DNA of 64,000 bases from an uncultured Parvularculaceae bacterium (lineage in GTDB: Bacteria > Pseudomonadota > Alphaproteobacteria > Caulobacterales > Parvularculaceae). A program made the position numbers and the translations under genes. The stretch is taken from contig CAJXLJ010000006.1 of assembly GCA_913055785.1 (NCBI GenBank), positions 1-64,000 on the forward strand, read 5' to 3'. Of this stretch, positions 8,536 to 17,046 are shown one piece after another (the stretch's first letter is position 1; each line of letters begins with the position of its first letter). The notes beneath the pieces are model-generated. The model searched no databases, was not told the origin of the DNA, and worked only from the letters and a program-made list of their open reading frames with translations.

Positions 8536-9591
8536 ATGGAACAAAGATTTTTGGGCCGCAGCGGCATGCAAGTTTCTTCACTTGCCTTGGGCCTGATGAC
8601 ATTCGGCGGCGGAGAAGGAAAGTTCGGCGCGATTGGCAATGTGTCCGGCGTCGACGCCAGAAGAATTGTCGATCTCGCAATCGATCGCGGCGTCACGTTA
8701 TTCGATACTTCTGATAACTATTCCGCTGGTCAATCGGAGGAAATATTCGCACAAGCCCTTGGCGGCCGGCGCAAGAATATTCTTATCGCCACAAAGGCCT
8801 TTGGCCGCACCGGTCGCGGCGCGCACGATATTGGCTTGTCACGGCACCATCTTATTTCGGCCTGCGAGGCCAGCCTGAAGCGCCTGAACACCGAGTGGAT
8901 CGACCTTTACCAGGTTCACAACCACGACAGTCTTGTCCCGATGGAAGAAACGCTGGCGGCGCTCGATGAACTCGTCCGGGCAGGCAAGGTTCGGTACATC
9001 GGATGCTCCAATCATTTCGCCTGGCAGCTGGTCAAAGCGCTGGGCCTGTCCGCTCTTCACGGGTGGAACAGCTATCAAAGCCAGCAGATTTTATATTCCC
9101 TCTTATACAGGCATGCGGAGAACGAACTCCTTCCGGCGGGAAGTGACCGCAACATAGGTTCGCTGATCTACAGCCCGCTCGCCCAGGGTTATCTGACCGG
9201 CAAGTTTGCACAGGATGACAGTAAGGCGTCCCGGCTCGCTATTACTGACCAGCTGCACGGCGTGGATAACGATCGCGCGAGAAAAATCGTTCAGGCCCTC
9301 ATTGACGTCGCGGCCAGTCATGAAGGCGCTAGTCCCGGACAAGTAGCGCTTGCATGGCTGCTGGCGCGGCCCGGCGTCACGTCCCTAATTATCGGCGCAC
9401 GCACGCCGGCCCAGCTGGAAGACAATCTCCGGGCGTGTGAGCTGACGTTAACCCGTGAAGAACACGACCTTCTGGAGCAGGTGAGCGCAATAGCGCCGAC
9501 GTACCCAAGAACGGCGCAGAATGTTTTTCATCCCGAAAGAAATCCGCCTGTATTTGCGCAACCAGCCCGAAAGAAACCCCGGAACGACTGA
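8536..9591 (+). CDS. Aldo/keto reductase
   Basis: NADPH-dependent aldo/keto reductase, 351 aa. The catalytic tetrad is readable: Asp and Tyr in LFDTSDNYSAGQSEEIF, Lys in ILIATKAFG and His in IDLYQVHNHDS. The C-terminal SLIIGARTPAQLEDNL binds the NADP phosphate. It belongs to the YajO/Tas-like group with broad aldehyde and ketone substrates. Start ATG 8536 fits the family (MEQRFLGRSGMQVS); upstream frame is non-conserved. It begins the plus-strand run AKR-ferredoxin-epoxide hydrolase-SDR. Confidence 0.92.
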   Translation: MEQRFLGRSGMQVSSLALGLMTFGGGEGKFGAIGNVSGVDARRIVDLAIDRGVTLFDTSDNYSAGQSEEIFAQALGGRRKNILIATKAFGRTGRGAHDIGLSRHHLISACEASLKRLNTEWIDLYQVHNHDSLVPMEETLAALDELVRAGKVRYIGCSNHFAWQLVKALGLSALHGWNSYQSQQILYSLLYRHAENELLPAGSDRNIGSLIYSPLAQGYLTGKFAQDDSKASRLAITDQLHGVDNDRARKIVQALIDVAASHEGASPGQVALAWLLARPGVTSLIIGARTPAQLEDNLRACELTLTREEHDLLEQVSAIAPTYPRTAQNVFHPERNPPVFAQPARKKPRND

Positions 9592-9644
9592 CATAATCCG
9601 GACGTCATAACGCCGCGCTTAGCAACCCTAGGAGCCAGCTCAAT

Positions 9645-9968
9645 ATGCCCAAAATACATGTCAGATCCCGGTCAGGCGACGAACATGAGATCGAATACAA
9701 CGCCGAGACCAGCTTGAGACAAGCCATCATTGATGGCGGGGTTGAAGAAATCCTGGCGATGACGAGCTGCGGGGGGTTCGGCTCTTGCGGCACCTGCCAG
9801 GTTTTCGTCGACCCGGCTTATTTCAATCGTCTGGCAGCCATGGATCCGAATGAAGACGCCTTGCTTGATATCAGCCCGCATCGCAAGACAAACTCCCGGC
9901 TTTCCTGTCAGATAGAATTGACTGAAGACCTCGACGGCCTTCGCGTTGAAATTGCACCTGAGCTTTAA
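9645..9968 (+). CDS. 2Fe-2S ferredoxin (P450 electron donor)
   Basis: Adrenodoxin/putidaredoxin-type [2Fe-2S] ferredoxin of 107 aa. Cluster ligands follow the C-x5-C-x2-C spacing in TSCGGFGSCGTCQVFV, with the fourth Cys in SRLSCQIEL. This is the usual single-electron carrier of class I bacterial P450s, and the P450 gene lies 2.5 kb upstream, so pairing is likely. It needs a reductase that is not encoded in the window. The gene is 53 bp after the AKR and 53 bp before the epoxide hydrolase. Confidence 0.95.
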   Translation: MPKIHVRSRSGDEHEIEYNAETSLRQAIIDGGVEEILAMTSCGGFGSCGTCQVFVDPAYFNRLAAMDPNEDALLDISPHRKTNSRLSCQIELTEDLDGLRVEIAPEL

Positions 9969-10021
9969 GCGCCGAAAGCCTTGCGAGACGCGCCGGCGAA
10001 AACGAAAAGCAGTCAACCTAC

Positions 10022-11188
10022 ATGAAAAAATTCACCGTCGATATCGATCAAACCGTGCTGGAAGATTTGAAGGACAGGCTGAAGCGCACGCGCTGGCCCG
10101 CTGATCTCGACAATGAAGACTGGTCTTACGGGACCAATCGCGAATACCTGCAGTCTCTTACGGATTACTGGCTCAACGAGTACGACTGGCTTGCCCAGCA
10201 GAAAAAATTAAACTCATTCGATCATTTTATCGCGACTGTCGACGACTATCCCATTCATTTTATTCGCGAGAAGGCGACGGGACCTGCGCCGATCCCGCTT
10301 ATTCTGACCCATGGCTGGCCATGGACGTTCTGGGACTATCATAAAATAATCCGCCCCCTCGCCGATCCGGCGTCTTTCGGCGGAGACCCGGCCGATGCAT
10401 TCGAAGTGATTGTTCCGTCGCTGCCCGGGTTTGGGTTTTCGACGCCAGTCCCGAGAAGCGGCATGAACTACTGGCGCACCGCCGATCTATGGGACTTGTT
10501 CATGCGGCAGACGCTTGGTTTCGAACGCTACGCCGCACAAGGGGGCGACTGGGGCGCAGTCATCACCTCTCAAATGTCACATGCGCACCCGCAACATCTC
10601 ATTGGAATTCATGTCACCAACGCTGTCGGGCCGGGGCTCTTCAGCCAGGAGCGCCCTTGGGACATGCTTGGAAGCCGAATTAGAGCGTTGCCGGAAGAAA
10701 AGCAGGCTGCAGCTATTGAACTTGAACGCCGCGTGGCAAGCCATGTCGCGGTCGCCATCCTCGATCCGCAAACGATTTCTTACGCCATGCAGGACTCGCC
10801 GGTGGGGCTCCTGGCCTGGATCATCGAGAGAAGAAAGGCATGGAGCGATCCCGCCGAGGACTTTGAGTCCGAGGAAACCAAGAACCACATGCTCACGACG
10901 GCGATGATCTTCTGGGCAAGCGGCTGCTTTGTCTCGAGTTCGCGTTTTTACGCAGACACCGACCGGTATCCGTGGCGGCCGTCTCATGAAAGGCAGCCCG
11001 CTTTTGAAGCGCCAGCGGGAATCTCGCTATTTTTGAATGATCGGGCATCTCTCCGGGGACCTGAAAGGATCGCCAACTACAATGTCGTGCAGCTGAAAGA
11101 GCACGAAAAAGGCGGGCATTTTGCGCCTTATGAGAATCCCGAAGCTGTTCTCGAAGATATTCGTTCGACATTCCGTCAATTGAGATAG
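10022..11188 (+). CDS. Epoxide hydrolase (EHN domain, alpha/beta fold)
   Basis: 388-aa microsomal-type epoxide hydrolase: an N-terminal EHN domain (about 1-110) followed by an alpha/beta hydrolase core. HGWPWTFWDY is the oxyanion HGxP motif, the nucleophile Asp is in AQGGDWGAV, and the catalytic His is in KGGHFAPYENPE. It opens an epoxide to a trans-diol or hydrolyses a related ring. Lying directly after the ferredoxin, it plausibly acts on a product of the P450. No signal peptide, so cytoplasmic. Confidence 0.93.
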   Translation: MKKFTVDIDQTVLEDLKDRLKRTRWPADLDNEDWSYGTNREYLQSLTDYWLNEYDWLAQQKKLNSFDHFIATVDDYPIHFIREKATGPAPIPLILTHGWPWTFWDYHKIIRPLADPASFGGDPADAFEVIVPSLPGFGFSTPVPRSGMNYWRTADLWDLFMRQTLGFERYAAQGGDWGAVITSQMSHAHPQHLIGIHVTNAVGPGLFSQERPWDMLGSRIRALPEEKQAAAIELERRVASHVAVAILDPQTISYAMQDSPVGLLAWIIERRKAWSDPAEDFESEETKNHMLTTAMIFWASGCFVSSSRFYADTDRYPWRPSHERQPAFEAPAGISLFLNDRASLRGPERIANYNVVQLKEHEKGGHFAPYENPEAVLEDIRSTFRQLR

Positions 11189-11216
11189 CCAGCCGGCCTG
11201 CAACCCGGAGTCCGAC

Positions 11217-12017
11217 ATGCCGAACCATTTAAAAGGGAAAAACGCGGTCGTACTTGGCGCGTCTGCGGAAGGAGGCAGCGGATACGCCATCGCCGGAGCG
11301 CTGGCGTCGGAGGGCTGCAATGTCATCATTGCCGCGCGACGCGACAAGGAGCTTCAAAAGGCGGCGGCGAAAATCGGAGCACAATCTTTCTCATGCGATG
11401 CGAAGAATGAAGGCGATATTTCCAGCCTTGCGCAATTCGCCCTGAAGACGTTCGGCAAAGTCGACATTGCTGTAAACGCCGCCGGCGCGCCGCAAAGAGG
11501 TCCCATTGCCGAGGTCACGCGACAACAGCTCCAGGACACGCTCGACCTGAATTACATCTCTCATGTCTTCTTCATCAAATACATGGCGGAGGCGATCGGC
11601 TCGGATGGATCTATTACGATCATCTCCTCAATGTCCGCGGTTTGCCAAACGGACGGGAATGTCTTCGCCTATTCTTGTGCAAAAGCCGCCGCGAGTTGTC
11701 TTGTCAGATGCGCGGCGATCGAATACGGGCCGAGAAATATCAAAGTGAACGCCTTATTGCCGGGACCAATTGACTCCGCCGCCACACAAGGCCTCTTTGA
11801 AAATGACGTTATTCGCCACGCATTTGAAAAAGAAGTTCCCCTTGGACGGATCGCCAAACCTGAAGACTTGGCGGACGCAGTGACATGGCTTGCCGGTCCG
11901 GCTTTTGTCACTGGAACGAATCTGCAAGTGAACGGCGGGAATTTTCTGTATCGTTTTCCAACGCCTGAAGAACTCCCCGGTGGCGTGGCGGCCTACAAAA
12001 ACAGACCCAAAAGCTAA
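11217..12017 (+). CDS. SDR family oxidoreductase (paralogue of 5093-5845)
   Basis: 266-aa SDR with cofactor loop GASAEGGSG, NAAGAP in place of NNAG, the catalytic Ser in ISSMSAV and YSCAK (YxxxK). It shares start, motif variants and overall plan with the SDR at 5093-5845. It lies 28 bp after the epoxide hydrolase on the same strand, so oxidation of a diol or alcohol made by that enzyme is a reasonable guess. Last gene of the AKR-ferredoxin-hydrolase-SDR run. Confidence 0.9.
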   Translation: MPNHLKGKNAVVLGASAEGGSGYAIAGALASEGCNVIIAARRDKELQKAAAKIGAQSFSCDAKNEGDISSLAQFALKTFGKVDIAVNAAGAPQRGPIAEVTRQQLQDTLDLNYISHVFFIKYMAEAIGSDGSITIISSMSAVCQTDGNVFAYSCAKAAASCLVRCAAIEYGPRNIKVNALLPGPIDSAATQGLFENDVIRHAFEKEVPLGRIAKPEDLADAVTWLAGPAFVTGTNLQVNGGNFLYRFPTPEELPGGVAAYKNRPKS

Positions 12018-12508
12018 CGCCCAAACCTGAAGTCATATCGAAGGCCGCAAAGCAACCAACCTGAGCTCCGCAGCGAATCTGTTTGCTACGCCGGTGCGAT
12101 CGTACAAGCTTAATTCCACCGTCGCATAACGCACAACACTGAAGCGAGATGAATCGCCAGCAGACTGCTCCGCAGTATTTGCGCAACGATTCCGACAACA
12201 ATGATGATGAGCGTCCGCAAATCTTGTTGATTATCGCACACCAAGATGCACATGATCCAAACTCACTCCCCCAATCCAACTTAGCGAGCCGCACAAAGCG
12301 GATGATGTGTGGCGCAGATACCTCAGTTCATTCTCAATTCCGTCTACGCAAAAAAGCGTGCAAAGCCCTCAATTGACACCCCTTGTGGGCTCGAATACCA
12401 TTTCAAGATGTGCGAATAACGTACGCTTGGCCGAAAGACGCCCAAACAATCGGGGCACGGAAGTCCCCGATGCCGTAATTACAGTCCTAGGGAGGTAAGG
12501 TAACTCAA
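12018..12508. other. 491-bp intergenic region before a TonB-dependent receptor
   Basis: No convincing gene. It carries one full GTGCG-N5-CGNAC site (12410-12424) and one half-conserved copy at 12226-12240 (minus strand TGTGCGATAATCAAC). A purine-rich GGGAGGTAAGG ribosome-binding site precedes the ATG at 12509. The long leader suggests a regulated receptor promoter. Confidence 0.5.
12410..12424. promoter_or_regulatory. Candidate operator GTGCG-AATAA-CGTAC upstream of the TonB receptor
   Basis: 15-bp inverted repeat (GTGCG / CGTAC, 5-bp spacer) 85 bp before the receptor start. It has the same layout as the sites at 5927-5941 and 15642-15656. Confidence 0.5.
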
Positions 12509-14632
12509 ATGAGAACTTCTACGACATGGCGCAGCCCCTCGTGTAAGACGCAAATTTTGGCTGGGACAGCCTTGTCACTTTTGGCAAGCGCTGTGTTGAG
12601 CCCGGCTTTAGCCGATGAAATTTACGTGAAAGCGCAGAAACGGTCGGAACGCGTTGAAGACGTTCCTATTTCTATTTCCGCCGTCACCGCAGAACAACTC
12701 GAAAAGCAAAGCATCACGGAAGTGATGTTCCTGCAGCAGGTTGTGCCTTCATTACGCCTTACCCGCTCGGGAACCTTCGTGCAGCCCACAATCCGCGGCA
12801 TCGGTAGTCAGGTCGCACTGCCAGGCCTGCCTCAAAATATCACGACCTATGTTGACGGTTACTATGTTCCCACGCCGGCTGTCAGCAACTTCAATCTCGT
12901 GAATGCAGCAGGCGTTAACGTCCTGAAAGGTCCGCAAGGCACGCTGTTCGGATATAACACGACCGGCGGCGCCATTCAGATTACAACGCAAGATCCGCAA
13001 CACGAACCTTCAGGCATGGCGCGTATCGGCTATGGCCGTTTCAATCATGCAAGCTTTGCATTCTACGGCACGACTGGGGTCTCCGAAGACCTAGCCGTAG
13101 ACCTGGCAGCAGCCTATGAGCGGGGCGATGGTTATGTAACAAACATTTTCACCGGCGATGAAGATGCTGGTGAGTTCGACCAATATTATGTCCGATCGAA
13201 AGTTCTGTGGACGCCGTCCGACAATGCGCGATTCACTCTCGGCTTTTCGCACAGTTACGAGGATGACCCGAGAACTCAGAACGTTGTCGCGCGCGATCAG
13301 TTCTCAATCGCCATTGCTGTGCCGGGTGCGATTATCCCTGACGCGCCGCGGATTATCGCACATGATACTCCGGGATACTCCAGATTTGAATCAACCTCGA
13401 TCACGCTGACAAGCGAGTTTGATCTTGGCTTCGCCACCCTGACCTCTCTTACGGGTTTCCGTAAAGACAAAGTCGAACAGGGCCTGGACTACGAAGCGTC
13501 ATCCGCGGCTCTCAACTTTTCGCACTGGACCGTGCCTGACGAAACCTTCACCCAGGAAATCAACCTTGCTTCCGCGGAAGGCGGCAGGCTCAACTGGGTG
13601 CTTGGCGGATTTTATCTGCACACGAAAGATGACTACGACTACAACACGAATGGAAGTTCCATCTTCGATTCAAGCAACAAAACGCAATCAGTTGCTGTGT
13701 TTTTTGACGCCACTTATGAGATTGCTGATAGCCTATTCATCACCGGCGGCGGCAGATACACTTGGGACAAACCGGAAGTCTATTCCTACCTGTACCCCTT
13801 TGACTCTGAGCTTATCGCCGAAGCATCCTTTGACGACTTCACCGCTCGCGGCGTAATCCGTTACGAGCCGACTGAGAGTTCAAGCATCTATGCTTCTTTC
13901 TCCCAAGGCTACAAAGCCGGCGCCCTGCCCGCATCGGCTTTTTCGGCAACCCCGATTGGACCGGAAACCATCAACGGTTACGAACTCGGCTATAAGGTCA
14001 ATACCGGGACCGTAATGGCGAATCTCGCTGCGTTCTATTATGATTATAAGGATATTCAGGTCACGTCTTATGGCGCCGGCGGCGCAAGCACGACAGTTAA
14101 TGCCGCTAAAGCTGAAAGTTATGGCGTTGACGGTGATATCACTTGGGCTGTCACGCCTGACTTCGAGGTCAACTTAAGCGCATCGTACGTCCATGCGGAA
14201 TATGTGGACTTCCCGAATGCAACAATTGGGTCGATTGACGATGACCCAATGAGCATGACCTATGGAACGATTACTACAAGCTTGTTCGACGCCACAGGGT
14301 CGAGAGTAGAGCGCACGCCCAGATTCTCCGGTAATATCGGATTTGACTATGGCTGGGATTTTGCCGGAGGCCGCATGGGTCTGAACGGCAATGTGTTCTA
14401 CTCAGGCGAGTATAAGTTCGATGTCGCTGGCGTGCTTACTCAGCCCGAACATGTTCTGGTTAATCTACGCGCAACATGGATTGATCCTACCGAAAGATGG
14501 GAGCTTGCCGCCTTTGGCACAAACGTTACCGGAGAAGAATACTTCCGGTCGAGCTTCATTGACCCATATGCGGCGCGCACGGTTTACGCCGAACCTGCCG
14601 AATGGGGCGTATCGGTAACGGCTCACTTCTAA
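12509..14632 (+). CDS. TonB-dependent outer-membrane receptor
   Basis: 707-aa TonB-dependent receptor. An N-terminal signal sequence (LAGTALSLLASAVLSPALA) is followed by a plug domain (EDVPISISAVTAEQL ... IRGIGSQV ... GVNVLKGPQGTLFGYNTTGGAIQITT) and a 22-strand-type barrel ending in an aromatic residue (VTAHF). It imports a bulky or hydrophobic ligand across the outer membrane using TonB energy. In sphingomonad-like bacteria such receptors accompany catabolic clusters, so the ligand is probably the compound degraded here. Upstream operator candidates and a downstream terminator suggest a monocistronic unit. Confidence 0.95.
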   Translation: MRTSTTWRSPSCKTQILAGTALSLLASAVLSPALADEIYVKAQKRSERVEDVPISISAVTAEQLEKQSITEVMFLQQVVPSLRLTRSGTFVQPTIRGIGSQVALPGLPQNITTYVDGYYVPTPAVSNFNLVNAAGVNVLKGPQGTLFGYNTTGGAIQITTQDPQHEPSGMARIGYGRFNHASFAFYGTTGVSEDLAVDLAAAYERGDGYVTNIFTGDEDAGEFDQYYVRSKVLWTPSDNARFTLGFSHSYEDDPRTQNVVARDQFSIAIAVPGAIIPDAPRIIAHDTPGYSRFESTSITLTSEFDLGFATLTSLTGFRKDKVEQGLDYEASSAALNFSHWTVPDETFTQEINLASAEGGRLNWVLGGFYLHTKDDYDYNTNGSSIFDSSNKTQSVAVFFDATYEIADSLFITGGGRYTWDKPEVYSYLYPFDSELIAEASFDDFTARGVIRYEPTESSSIYASFSQGYKAGALPASAFSATPIGPETINGYELGYKVNTGTVMANLAAFYYDYKDIQVTSYGAGGASTTVNAAKAESYGVDGDITWAVTPDFEVNLSASYVHAEYVDFPNATIGSIDDDPMSMTYGTITTSLFDATGSRVERTPRFSGNIGFDYGWDFAGGRMGLNGNVFYSGEYKFDVAGVLTQPEHVLVNLRATWIDPTERWELAAFGTNVTGEEYFRSSFIDPYAARTVYAEPAEWGVSVTAHF

Positions 14633-14647
14633 TCACCTGATCTCACC

Positions 14648-14726
14648 CCGTCCCGGCATTTCCGCGCCGGGACGGACCGAGATAAAATGAAAGGCCCGCC
14701 CCTTCCTCCCGGCGGGCCTTTTTTAT
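14648..14726 (+). terminator. Double hairpin, rho-independent terminator
   Basis: A first 10-bp stem (CCGTCCCGGC / GCCGGGACGG, 14648-14675) without a T run is followed by AGGCCCGCC (14692-14700) / GGCGGGCCT (14711-14719) and TTTTTTATTT. It lies 15 bp after the receptor stop and before the convergent SDR. Confidence 0.85.
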
Positions 14727-14770
14727 TTGAGCAAGGCCGGCAGGCGCTTATGCCGGGTCTCCCGGACTCA

Positions 14771-15565
14771 CTATTGAGCCGAAAGCCCTCCATCGACAAT
14801 AAATTCTGCGCCCGTGATATATCTGGCGTCATCGCTCGCCAGGAAAGCAATCATTGAAGCCTGCTCTGAGGGCGCGCCTGAACGCTTCAATGGTACGGTT
14901 TCCAACAGAGACTGGCCAACGCCTGGATTGTCTTTGCGTGCGGTATTTTGCATACCTGTCTCTGTTATCCCCGGAAAAACAGTGTTTACCCGGATGTCAT
15001 CTCTTGCGCATTCAAGGGCGATACTTCGCGACATCTGCCTGATCCCGCCCTTACTGGCGGCGTAGGCGGCGGTGCCGGGCATGCCCACAATCGCCGCAAG
15101 CGAGGCGACATTCACGATCGAGCCGCCGCCGCCCTGCGATCTCATCCGCCCGACCGCCTCGCGGCACCCCAGAAAAGCACCCACCAGATTGACCTCGATC
15201 TGACGGCGGAAATCATCGAGCGACATGGCTTCAATCTTGTTGAGAATACATATACCGGCATTGTTGACGAGAATATCGACGGCCTCATAAGCCGAAATCG
15301 TCTGCATGAATACATCGCGCCATGAGGCCTCACTGATAATATCATGGCCAAATGCGGCGACATTGAAACCCTGCGATTGAAGCTCTCCAGCACGCTCGGT
15401 CACCGCATCGGCGTCTATGTCGGTCAGAATGACATTGGCGCCTTCGACCGCCATTCTTTCCGCTACGGCAAACCCGATGCCCGCCGCAGAACCGGCGCCA
15501 GTGACAATAGCCGTTTTGCCCTTGAGCCTGTTTTCGATCGGTCGATTTGACTTCGGTAGCGTCAC
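14771..15565 (-). CDS. SDR family oxidoreductase
   Basis: 264-aa classical SDR: TGAGSAAGIG cofactor loop, DIDAD at the end of beta-2 (favours NAD), NNAGI, the catalytic Ser in VNVASLA and YAASK. Substrate unknown. It ends against the receptor terminator and is divergent from the small secreted protein; the shared promoter region has the GTTCG-AATTA-CGCAC operator candidate. Confidence 0.9.
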   Translation of the reverse strand: MTLPKSNRPIENRLKGKTAIVTGAGSAAGIGFAVAERMAVEGANVILTDIDADAVTERAGELQSQGFNVAAFGHDIISEASWRDVFMQTISAYEAVDILVNNAGICILNKIEAMSLDDFRRQIEVNLVGAFLGCREAVGRMRSQGGGGSIVNVASLAAIVGMPGTAAYAASKGGIRQMSRSIALECARDDIRVNTVFPGITETGMQNTARKDNPGVGQSLLETVPLKRSGAPSEQASMIAFLASDDARYITGAEFIVDGGLSAQ

Positions 15566-15641
15566 GATCGCCGCCCTCGTTTTTCATAAACGTGCATTAA
15601 GCGATTTTAAGCACAAACATATGGTGTATAATTGCACTTAT

Positions 15642-15656
15642 GTTCGAATTACGCAC
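15642..15656. promoter_or_regulatory. Candidate operator GTTCG-AATTA-CGCAC in a divergent promoter
   Basis: On the minus strand it reads GTGCG-TAATT-CGAAC, the same half-sites and spacing as at 5927-5941. A degenerate second copy (minus strand GTGCAATTATAC) lies at 15626-15637. Located between the SDR start (15565) and the secreted protein start (15682). Confidence 0.5.
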
Positions 15657-15681
15657 ATTATGCAATGGAGGAAGCAACACC

Positions 15682-15972
15682 ATGATCTCAAAAACAACAA
15701 TCGCACTTCTTACGGGTTCACTGCTCTTTGCGTCCCCCGCGGCCTATGCCTCGGATGTTGAAAGCGCCTGCCTCAGTTCAGTTGAACGAAACGGCGTTCC
15801 TGAAGGAATGACCCAATCGGATGTTGAGGGAGCATGCTCATGTCTCGCCGCATCTGTGAGCGGTGATGTTGAAGCGGAGATCATGGCGCTTGCAGAGCTG
15901 TCTGCTGAAGAAGTTCAGGCGCAACGCTCAGAGGCTGCAGGCGAAGCAATTGACGCCTGCTTCGGCGGCTAA
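15682..15972 (+). CDS. Small secreted four-cysteine protein, unknown function
   Basis: 96 aa. ATG 15682 is preceded by GGAGGA. An N-terminal signal peptide (TTIALLTGSLLFASPAAYA, cleavage after AYA) leaves a mature acidic chain of about 74 residues with four Cys (two in the ACSC motif), probably two disulfides in the periplasm. The fold is helical by residue pattern and loosely recalls small periplasmic helical proteins. No known family recognised. Its divergent promoter with the SDR carries the cluster motif, so it may belong to the catabolic regulon. Confidence 0.75.
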   Translation: MISKTTIALLTGSLLFASPAAYASDVESACLSSVERNGVPEGMTQSDVEGACSCLAASVSGDVEAEIMALAELSAEEVQAQRSEAAGEAIDACFGG

Positions 15973-16025
15973 CGCAGTTACGGCGCGGGTGCATCAAGTT
16001 TACCGCCCGCTCCCGCTTCCCGTTA

Positions 16026-16769
16026 TCACGACGTAAGGCTCATACCGCCGTCAACGACCAATGTCTGGCCAATGATGTAACTGGCGAGAGGCGAGCACAA
16101 AAAGAGCGCCGGCCCCGCCATCTCGGACGGATCGGCTGTCCGGCGTGCTGGAATGCGCCGGACGGTCTTTTTCACCAATTCAGAGAAATCGGGGTGCCCC
16201 GCCTTCCCCATTTTAGTTTCAACCAGGCCCGGCGCCAGCCCGTTTACGCGAACGCCTTCTTTTACATAGGCCATTGAAAGCGCGCGCACCAAGCCGAGCA
16301 AAGCGCTTTTGGAAGCGGTATAGGCCGGTTGCATAGGTATGGTGCGATAAGCGGCAAGCGAAGAAACGATCACAATAGACCCTTTGGTTGGCGCCAACAT
16401 GGGCTTAAAGCGCTGCGCACAATCAAAGACAGAATTCAGGTTTATCTCAACGACGTTTCGAAACACATCGGCTTCGAACTCTTCACCGTTGAACAGAGAG
16501 AGCGCGTGACAAATAACCAGAGCGTCGAGCGCCTCAAAGCCGTGGTCCCATTGTGACAATGCATCCGGGTGTGACAAATCCAGTTGAGAATATGAAAGTC
16601 CTTCCATATTGCTCAAATCGGACGGCGAATAGTCCGATGCGTGAGTGCGCGTACCCGTAACATGAGATGAGGCGCCGCATTGACGAAACATCTGCGCGAT
16701 GGCGTTGCCGATGCCCGTAGAGCCGCCGATGACAAGCGCCTGCTTTCCACTGTAGTCAAACGGCGTCAT
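16026..16769 (-). CDS. SDR family oxidoreductase
   Basis: 247-aa SDR: IGGSTGIG cofactor loop, the catalytic Ser in IVSSLAAY and YTASK. The usual NNAG is ICHAL, an unusual variant. Start chosen at ATG 16769 (MTPFDYSGK) because AAGGA precedes it; an ATG at 16796 lacks a site. Substrate unknown. Divergent from the BKACE gene. Confidence 0.88.
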   Translation of the reverse strand: MTPFDYSGKQALVIGGSTGIGNAIAQMFRQCGASSHVTGTRTHASDYSPSDLSNMEGLSYSQLDLSHPDALSQWDHGFEALDALVICHALSLFNGEEFEADVFRNVVEINLNSVFDCAQRFKPMLAPTKGSIVIVSSLAAYRTIPMQPAYTASKSALLGLVRALSMAYVKEGVRVNGLAPGLVETKMGKAGHPDFSELVKKTVRRIPARRTADPSEMAGPALFLCSPLASYIIGQTLVVDGGMSLTS

Positions 16770-17046
16770 GCGTTCCTTCGCTTTCTGATCTTTCATCGAT
16801 ATGAGGGCGCAAGTTCAACAGACGCAGAAGACAGATCGGTATGCAACCGAGCACAGTACCGGCCCAATACGCACCCACACGCCCAAATCCGCGGTTTTGC
16901 GTACAATAAGGACTTTATGGACTTTTATCCGGCGGCGCCAAGCCATATATTATCAAAAACCGTACCGCCGTTCGATTACCGAACAATCGTGATTAGAGCG
17001 GCGGGCCCATCCCTCATCCCGGCCGGCGCGATTGTTACGAGGAATT

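Noticed and set aside
7307-8536. Long plus-strand open frame (409 codons) opposite the hydroxyacid dehydrogenase
   Set aside because: Composition is Arg/His/Pro-rich shadow coding, no family pattern, and the minus-strand gene is certain.
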